A stretch of 64,000 bases of DNA from assembly GCF_947179015.1 (NCBI RefSeq), contig NZ_CAMXCM010000006.1, positions 54,689 through 118,688 on the forward strand. Direction: 5' to 3'. The notes under the pieces were generated by a model. The model made no database searches. It saw nothing but the letters and a program-made list of their open reading frames with translations, and was not told the origin of the DNA. The position numbers and the translations under genes are program-made. Shown piece by piece: positions 1 to 7,686 of this stretch (its first letter is position 1; every line of letters starts with the position of its first letter). This stretch comes from Commensalibacter communis. Lineage in GTDB: Bacteria > Pseudomonadota > Alphaproteobacteria > Acetobacterales > Acetobacteraceae.

Positions 1-251
1 AAATAAAAAACACGAATATCGGAAGTTGCATTCAACTTTTCCCATGTCGATTTGCACGGTTTTAGTCGTCCTAAAGAACATCCCAAAGTCCATAATAAAT
101 CTGCTGCCAAATAGGTAACATATATAAAGATGCTTCCAAAGAGAATACATAGGGTACTGGTTATGACCGACCCTTTGCTGCGTATAAATTTATACGCCAA
201 AACAATCAATCATATAAAACCAATCAAAGGGATCAATGTAATGATTTCCAT
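1..251 (-). pseudogene. Partial membrane-protein gene with an early in-frame stop, running off the left edge
   Basis: Read on the minus strand from the ATG at 251, the frame gives 13 codons, then TGA at 210-212, then an open frame of about 70 codons that continues past the window edge. The open part is hydrophobic first (LIVLAYKFIRSKGS, then LCILFGSIFIYVTYLAADLL), then polar (ending near NATSDIRVFY). Both sides of the stop read as one membrane segment, which suggests a nonsense mutation in a small membrane protein. A TTG directly after the stop could be the true start instead. The family is not recognised. Confidence 0.35.
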
Positions 252-275
252 AAGAAGACTTTCAATTATAGTTAT

Positions 276-486
276 TTAGACGTAATTATCATATAAAGAA
301 ACGAGAGCTGCTTCTTGGCCTTTTTTACCTGCAATTAAGATCATGCCCCATTCATATTGAGCTTAGCTTGTCCTTCATCGGCTATTTTCCAATGGTTTAA
401 ACTTCAACTGCAAAAGAAACAAAAGGTATAATCGTGGTACAAGCAAGTATACCAGATAGTAAAGGTATATATGATTTCAAAAACAT
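276..486 (-). pseudogene. Decayed gene for a small secreted protein
   Basis: The ATG at 486 on the minus strand starts a good signal peptide (MFLKSYIPLLSGILACTT then IIPFVSFAVEV) that is cut by TAA. The following DNA reads sensibly only after changing frame twice: LNHWKIADEGQAKLN in one frame, then YEWGMILIAGKKGQEAALVS and LYDNYV up to the stop at 276-278. These pieces together would make a roughly 70-residue exported protein. At least two indels separate them, so it is scored as a pseudogene. The family is not recognised. Confidence 0.45.
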
Positions 487-951
487 GAAACTATCCTTAA
501 TATATCAAAAAGAGAAACCCTATTTATTTCACAAATGATTTTATAGGATTGCACATTCTATTTGTTATGAGTTGTTTTTTTGATGTTAACTCAATGGCTT
601 CAATCAAACAGATAAATAATAATGCAAGTTTGTTAATTGATATATGTTGGGAAAGAATGGTTTTATAATTGATTTTCGATCTTTATATAATATTTTCTTT
701 TCTCTTTTTTATCATCAACGATTTCCACTTCCCACTCATAATGTGTTTTAGCTTTTCTTCGATCGGCTAATTTTTCTATGATTTGTATTTCGTCAGCAAT
801 AGCAACAGAAAGGATTGTGGATGTATTGGGAAACATACTACGTATTGTGTAAGTATATGGTTTAGAGAACGTAACACGATCCTATGATATATAAAAAATT
901 TTATATATATTATAAGCTACTTTAAAGAACTGTATATATTACAACTATAAA
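487..951. other. AT-rich region with one doubtful small ORF
   Basis: This 465-base stretch between the decayed secreted-protein gene and the DMT transporter has no recognised gene. The only candidate is the minus-strand 57-codon ORF at 663-836, listed separately. The rest is AT-rich, including a TATATA-rich stretch near 880-915. Confidence 0.5.
663..836 (-). CDS. Hypothetical small charged protein, possibly a gene fragment
   Basis: A minus-strand frame from the ATG at 836 to TAA at 663-665 gives 57 residues, starting MFPNTSTILSVAIADEI and continuing with a lysine/arginine-rich half (EKLADRRKAKTHYEWEVEI) ending in KIENQL. The frame stays open about 16 codons upstream of the ATG to a TAG, so the start is uncertain and this may be the 3' end of a lost gene. 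No clear ribosome binding site is seen. It lies in gene debris next to two broken genes. Confidence 0.25.
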   Translation of the reverse strand: MFPNTSTILSVAIADEIQIIEKLADRRKAKTHYEWEVEIVDDKKEKRKYYIKIENQL

Positions 952-1872
952 TTATTGTTTCTTTTTGCGTGTGGGCGTAATTACACAAACTAAACAAGCA
1001 AACACCAATGTAACCCCAAACCATCCTAATAAGGACAGGTTTTCTTTGATAATGATAACGGCTAAGAGGGCAGCAACAATCGGTTCTAATAAAGTAATGG
1101 TGATTGCGGTGCTGGCGGCGATTCTGGCTAAGCCATACCCAAAGCAAAGATAACCTATAAACATCGGCACCAACGCCATATAAATCCCTACACTGGCATT
1201 CGTCCAAGAATTTAAAAAGGCTGATCCCGTTGCGAATAAAACAGGCATTAATAATAACCCACCAATACCAAATATAGAACCCATTGCAGCTTTGGATGGA
1301 ATGCGTTGTAACATTAAATATCGTGCGACCCATGAGTAAAGCGCGTACGTTAACCCTGCAAGTAATCCAAGGCACACACCCAAAATAACATTAGAATGTT
1401 GAGCTGTATTCGTATGATGTCCTTGTCCTGCGACTGAGAGTAAAATAATCCCTATGATCCCCAGACTGGCACCAATGATCCATTTGGTTGAAAATCTTGC
1501 TTTTTCCATGATAGCTTCGATCACAGCGGATAGTAAAGGTGCAGACCCAATCGAGACGACCGTGCCAATCGTCACCCCAGCCAAGCGCATAGAGGCATAA
1601 AAAACCAATGGATAAATCGCAATGGAAATTCCTCCACAAAGTAGATATTTCCATTGTGTGTATAAATTAAAGCGATAAAGGCGGATTGTTTTGGCAGCAA
1701 TCGCCGTTTGTAATAATCCCCCAACACCCATTGCCATTGCCCCAATGGCAATGGGACTGACCTCTGGGGCAAAAGCGGCACTGACCCCCGTTGTTCCCCA
1801 TAAAACAGCTGCAATAATCACAGCACACATACCAAGAAACTGATTATTTTCAGAGGACATCAAAGGCTCCAA
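952..1872 (-). CDS. DMT-superfamily transporter, EamA family
   Basis: This 306-residue inner-membrane protein has about ten hydrophobic segments in two tandem EamA halves (roughly residues 12-145 and 160-298). The conserved glycine-rich first helix (IIAAVLWGTTGV) and the second-half end helices (ITITLLEPIVAALLAVII) are typical of the family. Family members export amino acids or other small metabolites; the substrate cannot be read from the sequence. It ends in a basic tail (TPTRKKKQ). It is divergent from the sulfatase gene across a 185-base AT-rich intergenic region and has no operon partner. Confidence 0.85.
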   Translation of the reverse strand: MEPLMSSENNQFLGMCAVIIAAVLWGTTGVSAAFAPEVSPIAIGAMAMGVGGLLQTAIAAKTIRLYRFNLYTQWKYLLCGGISIAIYPLVFYASMRLAGVTIGTVVSIGSAPLLSAVIEAIMEKARFSTKWIIGASLGIIGIILLSVAGQGHHTNTAQHSNVILGVCLGLLAGLTYALYSWVARYLMLQRIPSKAAMGSIFGIGGLLLMPVLFATGSAFLNSWTNASVGIYMALVPMFIGYLCFGYGLARIAASTAITITLLEPIVAALLAVIIIKENLSLLGWFGVTLVFACLVCVITPTRKKKQ

Positions 1873-2057
1873 GATAAAAGGGAGAGATTAAAAAAGAAAT
1901 AATATTCTATTTTCTGTTTATTGAATAGAGAATGTGATGAATTAAGTTAATTACCCTTAAATAAATAGTTATATAATAAAATATACTAAAATAAATAGTT
2001 GCATAATTAATCAAACTTACCTTATCGTATATTGAATTCAACTTTGAAAAGGTAACG

Positions 2058-3479
2058 ATGATGGTTTCTTCATTCAATCGACGGGGTGTTTTGGGAGCTT
2101 TTGTTGGGCTAGGGGTTACAGCAACCCTTAAAACAAAAGCCAATGTTACGGGGCAATCAAAACAACCTAATATTATTTTTATTTTGGCAGATGATTTGGG
2201 ATACGCGGATATTAGCTGTTTTGGAAACCCAGGCTACATGACTCCCGCCATTGATCGTATTGCGGATGAAGGGGTTAGATTAACGCGTTCTTATGCTAAT
2301 TCTGCCGTATGTTCTGCAACGCGTACTGCGTTGATTACTGGACGCTATCAAGATCGTTTAGAATGTGGGTTGGACGAGCCATTGACAGGACAAAATAAAA
2401 AGATTGGATTGCCTGTAGGATTGCCGACATTGCCAGCACAGCTTAAAAAAGCTGGATATCAAACGGCGTTGGTTGGGAAATGGCATTTGGGATATCCCCC
2501 TTTATTTGGGCCTTTGAAAAGTGGATATGATCATTTTTATGGAATATTAGGTGGGGCAGCAGATTATTTCACGCATCAAATGCATACTGGTGCAGATCAG
2601 TTTTATCGGGATGATAAACTGATCCATGAGCATGGATATTTAACAAACTTAATCGGTCAAGAAACCGTCCGTTTGATTGACGGTTATGCGAAAAATGAAA
2701 GCCCTTTTTTCATTAGTGTGCATTTTAATGCCCCACATTGGCCTTGGGAAGGACCAGAAGATGAAGCAGAGTCAAAACGTATTCGAGGACATCTTGCAGA
2801 TTATGATGGGGGCACGCAAAAGACCTATGGAAAAATGGTGCAGGCAATGGATAATCAGATTGGGAATATTTTAAAAGCCCTAGACGAGCATCATTTGGCT
2901 GAAAATACAATCATTGTCTTTACCAGTGATAATGGAGGAGAACGCTTTTCCAATATTGCCCCCTTTACAGGAATAAAAGGCGAGTTATTAGAAGGTGGAT
3001 TACGTATCCCAGTGGTTGCCCGTTGGCCTGCAAAAATCAAAGCTGGATCAGTTTCAGATCAAGTGAATATCAGTATGGATTGGTTGCCAACGTTTGTGAA
3101 TGCAGCAGGAAAAAAACCAGATCCATCTTTTGCAACAGATGGTATGAATTTATTACCCTTTTTAACGGATACTAAGAAAAAAGAAAAACGTGTGTTGTCT
3201 TGGCGTTATAATATTCATGACCAACATGCTCAATTAGATGGAAATTATAAATATTTAAAAATTGGTGATAATGAGTTTTTATTTAATGTTGTCGATGATC
3301 CCAAAGAGCGAGCAAATTTAAAAGCACGTCAGCCTGAATTATTTGCTAAATTAAAACAAGATTGGGCAAAATGGAACGCACAAATGTTGCCTTATACTCC
3401 AGAAAATTACAGTTGGGGTGCTGACGGAAAGCATTTCGCAGACCATTATGGCGTTCCTGCTGATAACGATAATTTGTAA
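2058..3479 (+). CDS. Exported arylsulfatase-family sulfatase with a C-S-A-T-R active site
   Basis: The 473-residue protein begins with a Tat-like signal (NRRGVLG, residues 7-13, then a hydrophobic stretch to about 30). The sulfatase fold is shown by ADDLGYADISCFG (metal-binding D45, D46), the formylglycine motif C85-S-A-T-R89 followed by TALITGRY, K141 and H143 in VGKWHLGY, H227 in FNAPHWPW, and D291-N292 in TSDNGGE. It should hydrolyse sulfate esters in the periplasm after Cys85 is converted to formylglycine. The third motif position is Ala rather than Pro, a form known for substrates of the radical-SAM maturase anSME. No maturase gene is evident in the window. The substrate is unknown. Confidence 0.9.
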   Translation: MMVSSFNRRGVLGAFVGLGVTATLKTKANVTGQSKQPNIIFILADDLGYADISCFGNPGYMTPAIDRIADEGVRLTRSYANSAVCSATRTALITGRYQDRLECGLDEPLTGQNKKIGLPVGLPTLPAQLKKAGYQTALVGKWHLGYPPLFGPLKSGYDHFYGILGGAADYFTHQMHTGADQFYRDDKLIHEHGYLTNLIGQETVRLIDGYAKNESPFFISVHFNAPHWPWEGPEDEAESKRIRGHLADYDGGTQKTYGKMVQAMDNQIGNILKALDEHHLAENTIIVFTSDNGGERFSNIAPFTGIKGELLEGGLRIPVVARWPAKIKAGSVSDQVNISMDWLPTFVNAAGKKPDPSFATDGMNLLPFLTDTKKKEKRVLSWRYNIHDQHAQLDGNYKYLKIGDNEFLFNVVDDPKERANLKARQPELFAKLKQDWAKWNAQMLPYTPENYSWGADGKHFADHYGVPADNDNL

Positions 3480-3508
3480 TTTATAATGATAAGAATAATG
3501 CATGAATG

Positions 3509-3536
3509 ACACCATATATATTCGTATGGTGTTTAT
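3509..3536 (+). terminator. Hairpin after the sulfatase gene
   Basis: ACACCATA (3509-3516) and TATGGTGT (3525-3532) form a perfect 8-bp stem with an 8-base loop, followed by TTTATT. It lies 30 bases after the sulfatase stop and fits a weak intrinsic terminator. Confidence 0.55.
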
Positions 3537-3628
3537 TCTGGCAAAACAAATAAAATGAATGATATTGAATAGACAATAAACTTAAATTAGGGTGATATAT
3601 AGAGGGAATAAATCTCTGTGAGGCGGTA

Positions 3629-4600
3629 ATGACAATAAGACAGAATATCGTATTCTTTTGCTTTACATTGGCAGTCGGTGTGTTGATTTTTATTCCTGTT
3701 ACTTTGGCAAAGGATTTATTTGACGATTTTCCTCCTAATGTGCGTTATTATATTCAAACATTACAGAAAAAAGCAGATGCGGGTGATGTTCCGTCTCAAG
3801 AGAAGCTGGAAAATCTTGTTAAAGATACTGCCAAAGGACGGTCTGGCAGTGCCGAGGTTCAATTTTCCTTATCACAATTTTACAAAACTCAGCCAGATCA
3901 ACAAGAACGATATGTATCTTCAGAATTATCAATTTATTGGCTAAGCAAAGCTGCAGAGCAAGGATATGTCAAAGCACAATATGAGCTGGGATCATCCTAT
4001 GCAGCAGATTACATCATTATGCCCAACGATGCGTCTTGTATTCCTGCTACCAATATCAAGCAAGGTGAACGCTGGTTGTTAAAAGCAGCAAGACAAGGAT
4101 ATGCTCCTGCACAATATGGTTTGTTCAATTTCTATCAGAGTGGTAAAAATGTTTGTTATGGCAGCAATAACGACCAAACCTATTTTAAAAAAGCGAACTT
4201 CATAAAAGCTCAAGAGTGGTTAAATAAAGCACTGGAGCAACAGTATGCACCTGCTCAAGCTTCATTGGGTAGGCAATATCTCTACGGTATTCATCCTTAT
4301 CCAAAAGATTTTCAAAAGGCGATTGATTATTTTATACAGGCAGCTAATCAAGGGGATGCAGCAGGCATTGCAGGGCTGGGATATTGTGCTGAACATGGTC
4401 TTGGAATGCCAAAAGATGTTCGGAAAGCCATTCAATATTATACTAAGGCTGCTGATTTACATGACGTTCAGGCGATTAACGCATTGGTTGATCTTTATCG
4501 AGATGATGTAGTTTATAAAAATCCTGAAAAAGAAAATGAATTCAAAATCAAAGCAGGAATAGAAAATTGTACAAGAATGATTGCCATAGGGTGTTGTTAA
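3629..4600 (+). CDS. Secreted Sel1-repeat protein (copy 1)
   Basis: The 323-residue protein starts with a signal peptide (IVFFCFTLAVGVLIFIPVTL) and contains several Sel1/TPR-like repeats, visible as A-x2-G-x-A-x2-LG-x2-Y units (GYVKAQYELGSSY, GYAPAQYGLFNFY, YAPAQASLGRQY, GDAAGIAGLGYCAEHGLGMP). Sel1 repeats are alpha-solenoid protein-binding scaffolds. The SD GAGGCGGT sits just before the ATG. It is a paralogue of the next gene and of the broken gene at 6563-7638. Periplasmic Sel1 proteins include immunity proteins of type VI phospholipase effectors; the SUKH and NTF2-like neighbours make that role plausible but unproven. Confidence 0.85.
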   Translation: MTIRQNIVFFCFTLAVGVLIFIPVTLAKDLFDDFPPNVRYYIQTLQKKADAGDVPSQEKLENLVKDTAKGRSGSAEVQFSLSQFYKTQPDQQERYVSSELSIYWLSKAAEQGYVKAQYELGSSYAADYIIMPNDASCIPATNIKQGERWLLKAARQGYAPAQYGLFNFYQSGKNVCYGSNNDQTYFKKANFIKAQEWLNKALEQQYAPAQASLGRQYLYGIHPYPKDFQKAIDYFIQAANQGDAAGIAGLGYCAEHGLGMPKDVRKAIQYYTKAADLHDVQAINALVDLYRDDVVYKNPEKENEFKIKAGIENCTRMIAIGCC

Positions 4601-4636
4601 CAGATATTTATAGAGATAATTAATTGCTTTTAATCA

Positions 4637-4673
4637 ATAAACTGCAAGTTTAAATGATAGAGATGCAGTTTAT
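4637..4673. terminator. Hairpin between the two Sel1 genes
   Basis: ATAAACTGCA (4637-4646) and TGCAGTTTAT (4664-4673) form a perfect 10-bp stem with a 17-base loop. There is no T-run directly after it, so it may be a processing or weak termination signal. Confidence 0.4.
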
Positions 4674-4702
4674 CAGTTAATGAATAGGTAAGGCGATCTG
4701 GA

Positions 4703-5602
4703 ATGGTCAATAAATTAATGATTGTAGGTTGTGGTATTGTTTTATTAATGCAATCTGCTTTTGCGGATTATTATGTGGATCAATATTTAGATACCTTGAA
4801 AAAAGAAGCAGAACAGGGCAATAAAGCCTCTCAACAAAAACTAGACCAGATCAATATGTTAACCGTCAAAGCCAATAAGGGAAATGTCGAGGCGCAATAT
4901 CAGTTGGGCATGATTTATAAACATCAAGGTGCCTTTGCGAACGAATATTTGGTCAAAGCAGCAGAGCAAGGCGATAAAACTGCTCAATATGAAATAGGCT
5001 CTTTTTATATTGCTGATGAGCATAATACTGCGGATGATAGTGTCTGTATTGATAAGAAAAGTGTTCAAGATGGATTGAAATGGTTAAACAAATCAGCCAA
5101 TCAAAATTATGCTCCTGCGCAATATCAGTTATCTTTGGCATTGCAAGGAAAAGAGTGGGCTATCTGTTATCGTTCTGGCACAATGATGATGGATTTAGGC
5201 ACTTATGATCTCGATAAATCCAAAGAATGGCTTTTAAAAGCGGTGGCACAACAGAATATGCCTGCAAAAGTAGCGTTGGGTCAGTGGTATTTAAAAGGAA
5301 TGAATGGTTATCCTAAAGACATCAATAAAGCGCTTTCTTTGTTTAAAGAGGCGATGAAGAAAGGCGATGCCACTGGTTATTTGAGTATGGCACAATGCTA
5401 TCAAGAAGGATTAGGGGTTCCAAAGGATATTAAGAAAGCAATCTCTCTATATCAACAGGCTGGTGATAAAGGAAATTATGAAGCCTTGAACCTCTTATCT
5501 CAGATTTATTCCGATCAAAAGCAAGATAAAAAAGCATCGGAGTATCGTAAGAAATCTTGTGACCTGAGGGCGAAAACACATCGCAGGTTATGGCATTGCT
5601 AG
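4703..5602 (+). CDS. Secreted Sel1-repeat protein (copy 2)
   Basis: The 299-residue protein has a signal peptide ending in AFA before DYYVDQYL, then Sel1-type repeats (GNVEAQYQLGMIY, GDKTAQYEIGSFY, YAPAQYQLSLAL, MPAKVALGQWYLKGMNGYP, GDATGYLSMAQCYQEGLGVP). It shares layout and repeat phrasing with the gene just upstream, so the pair is a tandem duplication. It ends in CDLRAKTHRRLWHC. Its last 15 bases overlap the 3' end of the convergent SUKH-like gene. Role as for copy 1: a periplasmic scaffold or immunity-like protein. Confidence 0.85.
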   Translation: MVNKLMIVGCGIVLLMQSAFADYYVDQYLDTLKKEAEQGNKASQQKLDQINMLTVKANKGNVEAQYQLGMIYKHQGAFANEYLVKAAEQGDKTAQYEIGSFYIADEHNTADDSVCIDKKSVQDGLKWLNKSANQNYAPAQYQLSLALQGKEWAICYRSGTMMMDLGTYDLDKSKEWLLKAVAQQNMPAKVALGQWYLKGMNGYPKDINKALSLFKEAMKKGDATGYLSMAQCYQEGLGVPKDIKKAISLYQQAGDKGNYEALNLLSQIYSDQKQDKKASEYRKKSCDLRAKTHRRLWHC

Positions 5603-5959
5603 GTCATTAATCGTGGGTGCGATGGGTTGCATTTCCAAAGAGCCCAAAGCACCCAGATCATTGATATAAATTACCTCTGAAGCATGATTGGGTTTAACAT
5701 AAATAAAATATCCTTGATCGCCATTTTGCCCAATCAAGAGATAATCTGGCTCATATTCTTGGATTTGATAGGTTTCATTGCGTTCTATCAGATCAGAATA
5801 GGAATAAAGAGAGACATAATTTTGGTTTATATCCATGATTTCATAGTTTGCTTGATCCTGAATAATCTCTACTAAGAATTGTTTGTATAGTGTAGGGAAT
5901 TGAATATCAAATTGTAGTTCAATGGTTAATAAATGCTGGGTAATTTTCGTATTCATCAT
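5588..5959 (-). CDS. SMI1/KNR4 (SUKH) family protein, likely immunity protein
   Basis: The chosen start is the ATGATG at 5959, preceded by GAAGAAGAA. A longer frame reaching 6079 would overlap the upstream gene by about 100 bases. The 123-residue product shows the SUKH pattern: FPTLYKQFLVEI, then LYSYSDLIERNETYQ, then the YLLIGQNGDQGYFIYV strand pair and INDLGALGSLE near the end. SUKH proteins in bacteria commonly neutralise toxins of contact-dependent or polymorphic toxin systems. It lies 13 bases after an NTF2-like gene on the same strand. No toxin gene is adjacent. Confidence 0.7.
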   Translation of the reverse strand: MMNTKITQHLLTIELQFDIQFPTLYKQFLVEIIQDQANYEIMDINQNYVSLYSYSDLIERNETYQIQEYEPDYLLIGQNGDQGYFIYVKPNHASEVIYINDLGALGSLEMQPIAPTINDLAMP

Positions 5960-5972
5960 AAATTCTTCTTCA

Positions 5973-6449
5973 TTATAAAATCTGATTATTCCATTTCTCT
6001 TTATGATAACGACGGTTTTTGTAACTATCAATTTTCCATTTTCCAGCTTTTTTGAGAACGATAAATAGATATTCATCATCGAACGTCATTGTGGTTTTAA
6101 AATAGACCTCAATTCGACTTTTGCTTTTGATTTCTAGTGCTGTTTTTTCAGCAGTTTCAATTCCATTAAATTTGGATGGAAAACCAAACGATCTTTGCGT
6201 TTTGCCGCCATATATACGAGGTTTTTCCGTGCAAAAATGATCGATCAAAGGGGATATTCGCTCGTTTAGTTGAGAAAACCAATTAGTCCTTGGGGCATAA
6301 TGATCGTAAACGCCATCATTCTTTTTGATTATGATCGCTTCTTCTGCATCCATTTGGTTACGAATATCGTTTTCAATAACATTCCATTGCGAAGCAAAGT
6401 TAATGACCATCGACAGGATTTGATCTTGCAGGGATGTATCTTCATTCAT
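5973..6449 (-). CDS. Putative NTF2-fold immunity-type protein
   Basis: The 158-residue protein is cytosolic and has no signal peptide. It has an N-terminal helical part (DQILSMVINFASQWNVIEND), a central FGFPSKFNGIETAEKTALEI, and a C-terminal strand-rich part (SRIEVYFKTTMTFDDEYLFI, then VLKKAGKWKIDSYKNRRY) ending in the KWKID pattern typical of NTF2-like folds. NTF2-fold proteins often serve as immunity proteins in polymorphic toxin systems. It is the first gene of a two-gene unit with the SUKH-like gene. The fold assignment comes from pattern recognition only. Confidence 0.5.
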   Translation of the reverse strand: MNEDTSLQDQILSMVINFASQWNVIENDIRNQMDAEEAIIIKKNDGVYDHYAPRTNWFSQLNERISPLIDHFCTEKPRIYGGKTQRSFGFPSKFNGIETAEKTALEIKSKSRIEVYFKTTMTFDDEYLFIVLKKAGKWKIDSYKNRRYHKEKWNNQIL

Positions 6450-6562
6450 GATATATTCTTTATAATAATACTGAAATATATTTTATTAATCATATTTAAC
6501 TTCTGTTACGTCATTTTATTGATTATAGTCGAGTATAGATAGTATTTTATGAGGCAAAAATT

Positions 6563-7638
6563 GTGAAATTAAAAATGTTATTAATGGCTACAGCTTTATT
6601 ATTGCCTATGAGTTCTGTATTCGCAGAAACAACGGATGATTATGTTGTTGGACTTAAAAAAGAAGCATCAATTGGAAATACAGAAGCGCAAAAAGAGTTG
6701 GTTCAGTTTCAAGAACTATGCAAAAAAGCTAATACTGGTGATGCGCAGGCACAATATGACTTAGGAATGTTTTACTACAATAAAGCAGAAAAATATTATA
6801 AAACAGTATTCAGTCATAATGACGACTATGAGCAAAAGTTACAAGAATGGTTAGGGAAGGCTGCTAATCAGGGTAATGAGAAAGCTCAGCATGAGTTGAT
6901 AGAATATTATAAGAAAATTTTAAAAAAAATAGATTATAGGTTTAATAGCAGTGAAGAACAAGCAAGGGTTTCGAGGTATAAAAAAACTAGAAGAGTGGTT
7001 GCTTAAAGCAGCTAATAAAGGAAATGCTAACGATCAATATGAGTTAGCTTTATATTATATTAACAACTCTGACAGCAGTGTGCATAATAAGGCAGTGGTT
7101 TGGATGACTAAAGCAGCAGATCAAGATCTTACTCAGGCTCAGATTGATTTAGGACAATGGTATTTTAAAGGCAAAGATGGTGTTGAAAAAAATTACAATA
7201 AAGCCAAAGTCATATTTCAAAAGTTAGCAGACCAAGGGAATGTTGAGGGATTGTATTATTTAGGATTATGCTATCACCTTGGGTATGGTGTTAATAAAAG
7301 GGTATGGTGTTAATAAAAGTGAAGAAAAAGCTGTAAAGTTATATGAGACTGCGGCTGATAAAGGAAATATAGAGAGTGCCACTTATTTAAGTCAGCTTTA
7401 TTTTAAGGGTATAGATCAGATTATACCAAGAGACAGGAATAAATTTAAACAATATTATGATCAAGTTTGCTCTGAGGATCAGTTTGATGCATGTTTAGAA
7501 TTAAAAGGGAGCATCATGGATGAATGTGGTAGTATATACGGTGCTGATAGTATTCTAGACCCTAATTCTGATATTGATCCTATTTGCAGAGCATTATTCG
7601 CTCCTGTTTTAAGAATAATAAACGGTTTTGTTAAATAA
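6563..7638 (+). pseudogene. Secreted Sel1-repeat gene (copy 3), broken by two frame disruptions
   Basis: The frame starts at a GTG at 6563 after GAGG and encodes a signal peptide (LLMATALLLPMSSVFA) and Sel1 repeats. The Sel1 pattern then jumps frame twice. First, at the run of seven A at 6980-6986, dropping one A restores KKLEEWLLKAANKG. Second, 19 bases (7281-7299) are repeated exactly at 7300-7318; removing one copy restores LGYGVNKSEEKAVKLYE. Without both changes the protein would have about 351 residues. The downstream part keeps good coding sense (DQFDACLELKGS, ICRALFAPVLRIINGFVK), so the damage is recent, reversible or an artefact. Confidence 0.8.
7281..7318 (+). repeat. Exact 19-bp tandem duplication inside the Sel1 gene
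   Basis: The unit GGGTATGGTGTTAATAAAA occurs at 7281-7299 and again directly at 7300-7318. Nineteen is not a multiple of three, so the duplication shifts the frame by one. It encodes the YGVNK part of a Sel1 repeat. Confidence 0.95.
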
Positions 7639-7649
7639 TTGTTCAGTCA

Positions 7650-7678
7650 AAAAGAGTATCCATCACAGATACTCTTTT
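7650..7678. terminator. Bidirectional terminator between the broken Sel1 gene and the phosphate acyltransferase
   Basis: AAAAGAGTAT (7650-7659) and ATACTCTTTT (7669-7678) form a perfect 10-bp stem with a 9-base loop. The A- and T-rich flanks suit termination on both strands between convergent genes. Confidence 0.8.
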
Positions 7679-7686
7679 CCTATTAT

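Noticed and set aside
5960..6079. Extended start of the SUKH-like gene
   Set aside because: The extra 40 residues run through the 3' end of the NTF2-like gene in another frame; the ATG at 5959 has a better upstream site.
6980..6986. Programmed ribosomal frameshifting at the A-run
   Set aside because: There is no downstream pseudoknot or SD-like stimulator visible, and a second disruption follows, so decay or error is simpler.
6951..7638. The Sel1 frames at 6951-7313 and 7279-7638 as separate genes
   Set aside because: They are continuous Sel1 sequence with the upstream frame once the A-run and 19-bp duplication are corrected, and have no own ribosome binding sites.
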